Positions 6,462 to 13,729 of a stretch of DNA of 64,000 bases are shown piece after piece. Positions within the stretch are counted from its first letter, which is position 1. Each line of letters starts with the position of its first letter. This DNA comes from CF-162 sp040882565 (GTDB lineage Bacteria > Chloroflexota > Dehalococcoidia > SM23-28-2 > RBG-16-64-32). The DNA lies in contig JBBEAZ010000015.1 of NCBI GenBank assembly GCA_040882565.1, positions 62,001 through 126,000 of the forward strand, in the 5' to 3' direction. The position numbers and the translations under genes were made by a program. The notes beneath the pieces are model-generated. The model ran no database searches, was not told where the DNA came from, and saw only the letters and a program-made list of their open reading frames with translations.

Positions 6462-8971
6462 TGGCCGGCATCGAATGGGCCCGCACCCAACCCGCCACCC
6501 GCTCACAGACCCAGTCGCTGCTTGACCGCCTGCCGCGCGGCCTCATCGACTGGGAGTTCGTGCTCACCCTGCTCCTCTGCCTCGGCGCAGCCGCCAGTGT
6601 CAGCACCGCGATCGAGGGCGGCGGCTGGTCAAATGACATGCCACCGCTCACGACCGTCACCGTCCTCTCCGTACTCTCCGCTTCGCTCCTTGCCCGCACG
6701 CGCACCAGCGTCTTCCTCGCCTGGCCTCTTGCGATCGTCCTCGGCGCCGCCGTCGTCCTCTGGCAGACGCTCTCTCTCGTCGGCCCGGGCACGCTCGAGC
6801 AGCGCCTCGACGAGATCAACACTCGATTCGACTTCTGGTTCGACGTCGCTTTCGGCTCCGGCGTCAGCAACGACGCTCTACCCCGCGACGTGCTCACCCT
6901 CGCTCTGACCTGGCTCGGCGTCTTCCTCTTCGGCTGGAGCGTCTTCCGCTGGCACAACGCCTGGATCGGCCTCATCCCCGGTGGCATCGTCCTCTTCCTC
7001 GACCTCGTTCTCGTCGGCGACGACCTGACCGGCACGGTCGTCATCTACATGCTCCTCGGCTTCCTCCTCGTCATGCAGACCAATCTCCTCGCGAACCTCA
7101 AGCGCTGGCGCGCCGAAGGCACCGATTACCCCAGCTACATCAACCTCTCCTTCCTCCACTTCAGCACCTGGGCGCTCGTCTGCCTCATCGTCTTCGCCTG
7201 GCTCGTTCCCGCCGGCCCTTACAACACTCCCGCCCCCGTCCAGGCCGCTATCGACGAAGCGGTCGAGACCGGTGCCGGCTTCGTCCGCCTCGCCGGTCCC
7301 TTGCACTCGAAGAAGGTCATCCCCATCCACAGCTACTCTGGCGTCCTCCCCTTCCAGGGCTCCATCAACCTCGGCGACCGCGAGCTGATGGCCGTCACCG
7401 TCACTGACCCCACAGTCGGCGGCAACTTCCTCCTCCGCGGCTCCGTCTACGACAATTACGAGGGCGGCGGCTGGACCACCGGCAACCGGCGCGAGGTCAC
7501 GATTCCCGACGGCGCAACCAACGCAATCCCTCGGGTCACCCTGAACGACGTGCCGGTTGAGCCCTCCGGCATCGAAGTACCGCTCCACATCGAGATGCTC
7601 GCGAAGAGCGTCGTCGGTACCGTTATCTTCTCCCCCGGCCAACCGCTCTCGCTCGACCGAGAGCTGACCCTCGACGTGCCCGAAGGCGCGATCTCCAGAA
7701 GTAGGCCATCTGACCTCGTTGGCGGCGCCCAGTACACTTCGGACGAAGACGTCTTCGCCCTGACCCTGGCGCCAACTGACTTGCCTGTCGCTGTCGTGCG
7801 CGACAAGGTCGGACGTGTCCTCTATGTCGAATACCTGGACCTCGGCGCCAGTGGCCTCAACCAGGCCCTTGAGATCGTTCCCAATGACCGCATCAAGCGC
7901 TATCGTTCGTACGACGTCACAGGCCTCGTCCCGGACGTCACGCCGGACCAACTCCGCGCCACGAACGCCGACCTGACACCGGGCTGGGTAAACTATGAGT
8001 ACCTCCAGCTCCCCGCGACCCTGCCGCGCAGTGTTGGCGACCTCGCGCGCACTATCACGGTTGACAGCGACACTCGTTACGACGGGGCCAAGGACATCGA
8101 GACCTACCTGCGCCAGTTCCCCGTGGACTACAACGTCCCCGACACGCCGGCTAACCGTGACACAGTCGATTACTTCCTCAACGACCTCAAGCGTGGCTAC
8201 TTCGACTACCATGCGTCCGCAATGGTAGTCATGCTGCGTACCCTTGATGTCCCCGCACGCCTCGCCGTCGGCTTCGCCGTGGACGACGCCGACTACGACC
8301 TCGAGACCGGTGCCTACATCGTCCGTGACGAGGATTCCTACGCCTGGCCCGAGGTCTACTTCCCGGAGTACGGCTGGATCGGCTTCAACCCCACCCCCGA
8401 CCGCCCGGCCGACCTCGAGCCGCGACGCTTCGACCCGGCCTTCCTCGACGACCCGCTCGGTCTGGATCCGCGCCTCCGCGCGCAGCTCCCCATCGGCGCC
8501 ACCGACAGCTTCTACATTCCGCCTGACGTCGAGCCGATCCCGATCGACGGCCCGGGCTCCGCGTTTGGAAACAGCGAAGGCAGTGGCCCTCGCCCTTGGC
8601 TGATGATGGCCGTTATCGCTTTCGCCGTTGCGATTATCGTCGCTGTCTCGCTTGGCTGGCAGCGCTCAGTCGCCGGTCTGCCTTACCCGCAGCAACTCTG
8701 GGAGAAGACCGTCCGCCTCGCCTCCTGGGGCGGCTTCCAGCCGCAGCCCGGCCAGACCCCGCACGAATACGTCGACGCCCTCGGCAGACGCCACCGTGCT
8801 GTGCGCGATCTCGATGTCCTCTCCAGCACCTACACCCGCTCCCGCTTCGGCAAGAAGGACGCCGACGAATCAGAGCGCGAGCGCCTGGAAGAGTTGTGGT
8901 CCAGCCTCCGCGGCGCGCTCCTCCGCGGCATCGCCGGCCGCGTCTTCCGTCGCAACCGGCGTCAGCCTTAG
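6461..8971 (+). CDS. TgpA-like membrane protein with inactive transglutaminase domain
   Basis: An 836-residue TgpA-type protein: six or seven N-terminal membrane helices, an extracytoplasmic region, a transglutaminase-like core (about residues 560-650), another helix (MMAVIAFAVAIIVAV) and a DUF4129-like C-terminal domain (PHEYVDALGRR). In active family members the core carries a Cys-His-Asp triad in G-Y-C, H-A-W and D-P-T contexts. Here these read GYFDYHASAM (Phe581), SYAWPEVYF (Tyr627) and GFNPTPD (Asn643), so all three residues are replaced while the surrounding fold motifs are kept. It is probably a non-catalytic, ligand-binding or structural version. It is the third gene of the MoxR-DUF58-TgpA operon and ends four bases into the convergent subtilase gene. 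Confidence 0.9.
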   Translation: MAGIEWARTQPATRSQTQSLLDRLPRGLIDWEFVLTLLLCLGAAASVSTAIEGGGWSNDMPPLTTVTVLSVLSASLLARTRTSVFLAWPLAIVLGAAVVLWQTLSLVGPGTLEQRLDEINTRFDFWFDVAFGSGVSNDALPRDVLTLALTWLGVFLFGWSVFRWHNAWIGLIPGGIVLFLDLVLVGDDLTGTVVIYMLLGFLLVMQTNLLANLKRWRAEGTDYPSYINLSFLHFSTWALVCLIVFAWLVPAGPYNTPAPVQAAIDEAVETGAGFVRLAGPLHSKKVIPIHSYSGVLPFQGSINLGDRELMAVTVTDPTVGGNFLLRGSVYDNYEGGGWTTGNRREVTIPDGATNAIPRVTLNDVPVEPSGIEVPLHIEMLAKSVVGTVIFSPGQPLSLDRELTLDVPEGAISRSRPSDLVGGAQYTSDEDVFALTLAPTDLPVAVVRDKVGRVLYVEYLDLGASGLNQALEIVPNDRIKRYRSYDVTGLVPDVTPDQLRATNADLTPGWVNYEYLQLPATLPRSVGDLARTITVDSDTRYDGAKDIETYLRQFPVDYNVPDTPANRDTVDYFLNDLKRGYFDYHASAMVVMLRTLDVPARLAVGFAVDDADYDLETGAYIVRDEDSYAWPEVYFPEYGWIGFNPTPDRPADLEPRRFDPAFLDDPLGLDPRLRAQLPIGATDSFYIPPDVEPIPIDGPGSAFGNSEGSGPRPWLMMAVIAFAVAIIVAVSLGWQRSVAGLPYPQQLWEKTVRLASWGGFQPQPGQTPHEYVDALGRRHRAVRDLDVLSSTYTRSRFGKKDADESERERLEELWSSLRGALLRGIAGRVFRRNRRQP

Positions 8972-11007
8972 CTCGGGGTCGGCGTCAGTGTGGGCGTCAG
9001 CGTCGGTGTGGGCGACGGCGTCGGTGTGGGCGACGGCTCTGGGGCCAGCGACAACCCGATCGGCGGGCAGTCCACCACCTGCGGACGCGTCACCCCCGCC
9101 AGGTACGCCACGATCGCCAGCCCGTCCAGCGCGCCGACCAGCCCGCTGCAGTCGACGTCGCCCTGATCGCCGCAGAACGCCTCCACACCCTCGGTCGAGC
9201 GCAGTGCCGCGATCGCGTCGGCCGCTACCACCTTCTTGTCGCAATCGAGATCCCCGAACAGTGTCGGCACCGGCTGTGAGATCCGCACCGAGCCATCAGT
9301 CGTCTCGATCGAAAGACCGATGTCCGGCAATCGCGCGCTGGTCCCGGACGCAAACAAGTGCACGGACGAGAATGCGTTGCTGGTGCTCACCGCCTCGAAC
9401 TCGATGTAAGCGAGGCGGAAGTTACCGAATAGCGGCTGATCGAGCAGCCCGCTCACCGCCACGTGCTCGTCCCCAAAATCACACGTCGTTCCTTCGCGCG
9501 GCGTGCACCCGACCGGCTTCGCGACAAAGGGGTCGAACGTCAGTCCGACCTCGTATCTGTTGACGCCCGGCCACGGCGTCTGCGCTTCCAGGCTCAGCTG
9601 GACGCGCTCGCCCGGCCGCATTTTGGCGTCGTCGATCGACACTATGAACGGCGGCGGCTGGTCGAGACAGTCGACGATGCCGTTGTCGTCCACATCGCTG
9701 ATCGCGTCAGCCGCCTGCACAAGCCCCCAGCCTGTCTGCTCGTCGAAGTCTTCATCACCGGATCCCTCTTCATCGCCGATGGCTGCCGTCGCGCAGCTGA
9801 CGACCTGCCGGACTTCGTGTGTCGTCAGGTCCGGGTGCAGCGACAGCAGCAACGCCACCAGACCCGACACATGCGGAGTCGCCATCGACGTGCCGTAGTA
9901 GCTGCACTCCGCGAAGTCCTTATAACTCCGTTCCGCGCTGCCGCACGTGAAGGCATACGTGTTTTGCCGGATTCCGTCGTTGAAGCCATCCCCGTCGAGG
10001 TCCTGGTGCGTATTGCCACCCGGCGCCATCACGTGCGCGCCGGGGTCCGCTCCTTCGTGCTCCCCCCAGTTCGAATAGACAGTCCGGTCCGCCAGCCGGT
10101 CAACCGCACCCACCGAGATCACCGTCTCGATGCGCGCCGGATAGTCCAGGTTCGCATCCCCGACCAAATCACCGCCGCCGTTACCGCCGGCCGCAACCAC
10201 CACCACATCGTGGTCCTCCGCGTACTGGAAAGCGTCCCGCTCGATCTGCGAGACGAACGGTCCGCCCAGGCTGACGTTGATCACGTCTGCGCCGTGGTCC
10301 ACCGCCCAGTACACCCCGTCCGCCATCGCGTCCGAGGCACAGCCGAACGACTCGCACACTCGCACCGGCATGATCGCCGCCTTCGGCGCCAGGCCCGCCG
10401 TTCCGAAGGCGTCCCAGTCCTGCGCCAGAGTGCCCGTGACGTGCGTCCCGTGCCCGTTTTCGTCGTTCGCGTGCTCACTCCCGTCAGTCGCATCGAACGG
10501 ATACACGAAGAACGTCTGCGATAGCTCCGGCGAGCGTCCAAACTCGGCGTAGTCCTCATAAGCGACGCCTGTGTCCACCACCGCAATCGTCACGCCGGCC
10601 CCGCGGCTCTTGTTCCACGCTTTCGGCGCCTGGATCATCGGCATGTCCCACTGCCGGTCAAAGTGCTCGTCCACCGGGATATACAGCGGCTGCTTGAGCG
10701 TGTTCAGCTCCGCCGACTCCACCGCCGGGTCATCCCGCAGCCTCTCGAGCACCTCGCCCTCGCGCCCCGGCGCGACCGAGAGCGTCGAGAACCCGCCCCG
10801 CGTCGACACTCGCGTCATCTGCGCGCCTGACTGCCCCGCCAGCCTCGGCGCCGCCCCGACTGCCCCGTCCCGCAGGCGCACGACCACCTCCCCGGGCACA
10901 CTCCCCGCTGTCTCCGGTGGCGCTTGCGCACGAACAGGCGCGTCGGCAAGCGCGCACGCAACCAGCAAGACAGCCGGGAGGAGAATCCGAAGCAACGTAC
11001 GCGTCAC
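8968..11007 (-). CDS. Secreted subtilase with cohesin-like and dockerin modules
   Basis: About 679 residues. Order: signal peptide (LLRILLPAVLLVACALA), an inhibitor I9-like pro-region, and an S8 peptidase domain with Asp145 (AVVDTGVAYED), His186 (NGHGTHVTGT), oxyanion Asn (AAGGNGGG) and Ser (YGTSMATPHVSG). Next come a cohesin-like beta module (RPGERVQLSL to IEFEAV) and a type I dockerin with two calcium loops (GDLDCDKKVVAADAIAALR and GDVDCSGLVGALDGLAIV), ending in a Pro/Thr stalk with no membrane anchor. GTG 11007 is chosen because the signal peptide begins there; it lies two bases after the DinB stop, so the two genes are coupled. It is predicted to be an extracellular serine protease held in a complex through its dockerin. 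Confidence 0.9.
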   Translation of the reverse strand: MTRTLLRILLPAVLLVACALADAPVRAQAPPETAGSVPGEVVVRLRDGAVGAAPRLAGQSGAQMTRVSTRGGFSTLSVAPGREGEVLERLRDDPAVESAELNTLKQPLYIPVDEHFDRQWDMPMIQAPKAWNKSRGAGVTIAVVDTGVAYEDYAEFGRSPELSQTFFVYPFDATDGSEHANDENGHGTHVTGTLAQDWDAFGTAGLAPKAAIMPVRVCESFGCASDAMADGVYWAVDHGADVINVSLGGPFVSQIERDAFQYAEDHDVVVVAAGGNGGGDLVGDANLDYPARIETVISVGAVDRLADRTVYSNWGEHEGADPGAHVMAPGGNTHQDLDGDGFNDGIRQNTYAFTCGSAERSYKDFAECSYYGTSMATPHVSGLVALLLSLHPDLTTHEVRQVVSCATAAIGDEEGSGDEDFDEQTGWGLVQAADAISDVDDNGIVDCLDQPPPFIVSIDDAKMRPGERVQLSLEAQTPWPGVNRYEVGLTFDPFVAKPVGCTPREGTTCDFGDEHVAVSGLLDQPLFGNFRLAYIEFEAVSTSNAFSSVHLFASGTSARLPDIGLSIETTDGSVRISQPVPTLFGDLDCDKKVVAADAIAALRSTEGVEAFCGDQGDVDCSGLVGALDGLAIVAYLAGVTRPQVVDCPPIGLSLAPEPSPTPTPSPTPTLTPTLTPTPS

Positions 11008-11009
11008 GG

Positions 11010-11558
11010 CTACAGCGGCGCGCCCTTGAGTCCCAGCAAACCCTTGATGTACTGCACCTCGCCTAGGTGCTCCGCCGTGTGGCCGATGCAGAAGAAGTTG
11101 AGCACCTCCGCCCGGTTCGCCTGGTCCAGCATCGGATAGACGTCCTTGAAGAACGGCAGCGGGATCATCTCCCTGCCGTCTGCCTCGCTCAGACCGTCCG
11201 CGTACTCCTGCATCGCCGCGCCCACCGCCTCCGCGTACGCCAGCACCTCCTCCAGCTCCAGCCGCACCTTCGCGATCTGCTCCCGGCTCAGCCCGGTGCC
11301 GAACGGCGGCTCCCCCGGCTCCGCGACCGGCAGCCGCGACGCCCAGCCGTCTCGCACGAAGACCGACGGGCGCTGCATCAACATGCCATGGATAATTTCG
11401 TCTTCGGAACGATACGCATGCCAGATCGCGAACATCATGTGGTTCGGATTCGTCTCCGGCTGCCAGTGCAGTTGCTCGGGCGTCAGCCCCTCGCACAACA
11501 GGCGAGGATACCAATGCCAGAAGTGAAGGTTCTTTCGCAGGGAATCGCCAACGCTCAC
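11010..11558 (-). CDS. DinB family protein
   Basis: A 182-residue four-helix-bundle protein of the DinB/YfiT-like superfamily. Members bind a metal through three His and often act as thiol-dependent S-transferases. Conserved features seen here are the N-terminal W-x-x-x-LT-P-E-Q-L-H-W segment, a mid His in MMFAIWHAYRSED, and the C-terminal NFFCIGHTAEHLGEVQYIKG. GTG 11558 follows GAGGAGG by six bases, the best ribosome site in the open frame; the longer frame upstream runs into repeats. It is directly coupled to the downstream subtilase gene. A second DinB protein at 61988 sits ahead of a cyclase gene. Confidence 0.85.
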   Translation of the reverse strand: MSVGDSLRKNLHFWHWYPRLLCEGLTPEQLHWQPETNPNHMMFAIWHAYRSEDEIIHGMLMQRPSVFVRDGWASRLPVAEPGEPPFGTGLSREQIAKVRLELEEVLAYAEAVGAAMQEYADGLSEADGREMIPLPFFKDVYPMLDQANRAEVLNFFCIGHTAEHLGEVQYIKGLLGLKGAPL

Positions 11559-11631
11559 GCTCCGCCTCCTCGCAGCCACCCGGGCTGCGGGCGGATTGTC
11601 CGCCAGCGGCAGCGCCGCTGTCAAACGCTCT

Positions 11632-11973
11632 CTACGCCTCTGCCAGCAACTCCTCGACTTCCAGGTGCAGGCGCGGTAGCTTCGACTCCACTACGTCCCA
11701 GACAACGCGGTTGTCCACGTCCGCATAGCCATGTATCAGAATGTTCCGAAAGGCGATGATGCGCTGGTACTCGGTGACCCGCGCTGCCAGTGCGTCATCC
11801 AATCTGGCCAATTGCGCAAGCGCTTCCCCGATGATCTCGAACTGCCGCTCCACAGCGGAACGCAGCAACGCATCCCTTTCGTAGTCATCGAAGACTTTGC
11901 CTTCGGTGAAGTCAGCTATCAGGGCCTCCGCTTGTTGAACGTCATACAGGTACTTCTTGGCCTCAAGCCGCAT
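11632..11973 (-). CDS. hepT: HepT-like toxin (DUF86)
   Basis: A 113-residue all-helical protein of the HepT/DUF86 family, the toxin partner of minimal nucleotidyltransferases. The diagnostic R-x4-H-x-Y motif is present as RNILIHGY near residue 82, followed by ADVDNRVVW. In characterised systems HepT is an HEPN RNase that the antitoxin inactivates by adding AMP to the motif tyrosine. ATG 11973 lies 25 bases after the antitoxin stop; an upstream in-frame extension overlaps the antitoxin and does not look like family sequence. The pair is arranged antitoxin first. Confidence 0.88.
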   Translation of the reverse strand: MRLEAKKYLYDVQQAEALIADFTEGKVFDDYERDALLRSAVERQFEIIGEALAQLARLDDALAARVTEYQRIIAFRNILIHGYADVDNRVVWDVVESKLPRLHLEVEELLAEA

Positions 11974-11998
11974 AAAGCAGAGTCCTCGTCCGCTCGAC

Positions 11999-12271
11999 TC
12001 ATTCGCGAAAATATGGGTTCCTGATCGCGGAGGCGACCACGAGGTCCACCGGGCGCCCAAACAGTTGCTGAAGCGCCTCGATCAGTCCGAAATAGCGGTC
12101 CGCGTAGCCGGCGCTATCTGTAAGCTCGAACTCAACCAGAAAGTCGAGGTCGCTTTCTCCGTCACGGAACTCACCTGCCGCCGCCGAACCGAACAAGTCA
12201 AGCCGGCTCACCTGGAAGCGCTTGCATAGCGCGTCGACTTCGGTTCGGTGTTGTTTCAGCTCAGGTATCAT
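11999..12271 (-). CDS. mntA: MntA-like minimal nucleotidyltransferase antitoxin
   Basis: A 90-residue minimal nucleotidyltransferase. The polymerase-beta-type motif GSAAAGEFRDGESDLDF lies at about residues 28-44 with the two metal-binding aspartates of S-D-L-D. In this family the enzyme AMPylates the HepT toxin. ATG 12271 is chosen because the family N-terminus (a helix of type E-L-K-Q-H-R-x-E-V-x-x-L-C) starts there; the long upstream frame is Arg/Gly-rich shadow sequence. It forms a two-gene cassette with the downstream HepT. Confidence 0.87.
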   Translation of the reverse strand: MIPELKQHRTEVDALCKRFQVSRLDLFGSAAAGEFRDGESDLDFLVEFELTDSAGYADRYFGLIEALQQLFGRPVDLVVASAIRNPYFRE

Positions 12272-12355
12272 GGCGATCCGCCTTCGCCAATAGGATAGCC
12301 GAAATCCCCGGCATAAGGGTCTCTGCCGCGCCCGAACTTCCCGTCCGCCCGCAGC

Positions 12356-12378
12356 GCGGCCGCTGTTCAAACGGCCGC
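12356..12378 (-). terminator. Hairpin directly after the cohesin-dockerin gene
   Basis: GCGGCCG and CGGCCGC pair across nine bases, starting at the base next to the stop codon of the gene at 12379. No T-run follows, so it may act as an mRNA 3'-end barrier or a weak terminator. Confidence 0.4.
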
Positions 12379-13095
12379 TCAGTTGATCAGCGAGCAGCCT
12401 GCCGGCAGAGCCACGTCCAGCCCGCCGATTGCGCGCAGGATCGCCAGCGCGTCCGCCGCGTTGACCTTGTCGTCGCAGTTCACGTCCGCCAGCGAGAAGC
12501 ACCCGGAGTCGCCCGCGCCCGCCAGCTGGCTCAGCACCGCCAGGCCGTCCGCCGCGTTGACCACCGAGTCACAGTTGGCGTCCCCCGTGGGCGTGCCCGG
12601 CGCGCCGGCCTCGATCGTCACCGAACCGTCAGTCACGATCGCGTGGTCCGTGATGTCGTTGGCGTCGAGGTCCGACACCACCGTCACGTCGATATCGACG
12701 ATCGTGCTCCCCGGCGCGTGCGCCGCCTCGAAGACGATCGTCGCAAACGTGATGTCGCCGCCGAACCCCGCCAGGTTCACGCTGTTCAACCGCAGCTCCC
12801 CGTCGCTCACGCCCTTGTTGCACAGCGCAATCGTCGACTGGCACGACGTCGGCGCGATCATCCCGGAATCGAAGAAGATCGTTATCCCGAACGCCCCGAA
12901 CGGCTCTTCAGAGTGCCCGCTGACCGTGAACGTGAACGCCGTGTCCGGCCCCACCGTCAGATTCTCGCCGCCAACGGTAATCTCACCCTCACCCCGCGCG
13001 CTCGACGCACCAAGGAGTACGCCAACGCAAACGAACGTTAGCAGACAGGCTCGTGTCAGGTTGGACGTGTTGATGGCCAGGCTCGGCATACGCAT
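12379..13095 (-). CDS. Secreted cohesin-like plus dockerin protein
   Basis: A 238-residue secreted protein: signal peptide (ACLLTFVCVGVLLGASSA), a cohesin-like beta-sandwich (FTFTVSGHSEEPFGAFGIT through ITFATIVFEA), a short linker, and a type I dockerin made of two calcium-binding loop-helix units, GDANCDSVVNAADGLAVL and DVNCDDKVNAADALAILR. Having both halves of the cohesin-dockerin pair in one chain would allow head-to-tail chains of subunits; that is inference. The nearby subtilase carries the same pair of modules. The ATG at 13095 has no clear Shine-Dalgarno; an alternative ATG is two codons downstream. Confidence 0.83.
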   Translation of the reverse strand: MRMPSLAINTSNLTRACLLTFVCVGVLLGASSARGEGEITVGGENLTVGPDTAFTFTVSGHSEEPFGAFGITIFFDSGMIAPTSCQSTIALCNKGVSDGELRLNSVNLAGFGGDITFATIVFEAAHAPGSTIVDIDVTVVSDLDANDITDHAIVTDGSVTIEAGAPGTPTGDANCDSVVNAADGLAVLSQLAGAGDSGCFSLADVNCDDKVNAADALAILRAIGGLDVALPAGCSLIN

Positions 13096-13204
13096 CTAAA
13101 GAGAAGATACACCCGGCCTACACCAGTTACTCACTGTATGAAAAGATCCGGTTGAGACAGAACGTTTACGCCGGCCTGCCCCGCCCCCCGGCGGCATCGC
13201 GTCC

Positions 13205-13270
13205 GTTCCCTGAGGAACGAAGCCTGCCCCGAGCGACAGTCGAAGGGTCTCGGCGCAGCGAAGGCGAGCA
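13205..13270. repeat. Dispersed intergenic repeat, family D copy 1
   Basis: Opens with the palindrome GTTCCCTGAGGAAC followed by GAAG and closes with CGGCGCAGCGAAGGCGAGCA. A second, shorter copy is at 18590-18632; the inner segment differs in length. Part of the intergenic gap between 13096 and 13476. Confidence 0.7.
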
Positions 13271-13335
13271 CCACCCAAACGCCTCGCACACAAGCAAACA
13301 CATTCCCCTCGCCCATGCATGGGAGAGGGGCCAAG

Positions 13336-13378
13336 CACTGTCCACTGTTCACTATCCACTGTCCACTGTCCACTGTTC
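13336..13378. repeat. Short tandem repeat of about 10 bp
   Basis: Four to five imperfect copies of CACTGTC/TCA-type decamers (unit close to TCCACTGTCC). It lies just upstream of the CRP-type site at 13384 and downstream of repeat family D. Confidence 0.75.
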
Positions 13379-13383
13379 CGCCT

Positions 13384-13399
13384 TGTGACACATGTCACA
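13384..13399. promoter_or_regulatory. Perfect CRP/FNR-type operator
   Basis: TGTGACACATGTCACA is an exact match to the classical CRP consensus TGTGA-N6-TCACA. The dyad centre is at 13391.5. A possible -10 box (TAGGGT, 13421-13426) would put the transcription start near 13433, with the operator centred near -41.5, the class II activator position. The next gene is the 61-codon frame at 13477, then the MMPL transporter. Binding in this organism is inferred. Confidence 0.55.
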
Positions 13400-13476
13400 G
13401 CCACAAATCCGTTACCCCCGTAGGGTATGTACAGGCGGCACGCCAATCGCGGCCGCACTACGGAAGGGAGTCCGAA

Positions 13477-13662
13477 ATGTTCGGCTTTATATCAGAAGAG
13501 CTGGTCTGGGCCACGTGCCGTGACCGCGAAGAAGAGGCCCGCCGCGTTAACCCGCACACCGAAAGGCGGCCGGACCCTGAGCGCACGTCCCACGAGGCCG
13601 AGCAGCGCCGCAGCACCTGGTTCTGGAGCGCCCCCGCGCTCAGGGCCGGCTCACGCAGCTAG
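13477..13662 (+). CDS. Small hypothetical protein, 61 residues
   Basis: Unrecognised small protein: N-terminal MFGFISEELVWATCRDREEE, a charged Arg/Glu-rich centre and a C-terminal TWFWSAPALRAG. It is believable because GGAAGGGAG precedes the ATG at a good distance and a strong regulator-type site lies 80 bp upstream. It has no membrane segment or signal peptide. It ends 67 bp before the MMPL transporter and could be co-transcribed with it. Composition alone cannot prove that it is translated. Confidence 0.5.
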   Translation: MFGFISEELVWATCRDREEEARRVNPHTERRPDPERTSHEAEQRRSTWFWSAPALRAGSRS

Positions 13663-13729
13663 GCGTTGAATTGACCTCACCCCGCTCATCCATACGAGAC
13701 TACCCGCCCATCTAGGAGAGGTTGCCCCT

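Noticed and set aside
6878..8212. A 444-codon minus-strand frame under the TgpA-like gene
   Set aside because: Val/Glu/Asp-rich shadow of a well-supported gene.
8628..9563. A 311-codon plus-strand frame at the TgpA/subtilase junction
   Set aside because: Ser/Pro/Ala/Arg-rich shadow; both overlapping genes have strong motif support.
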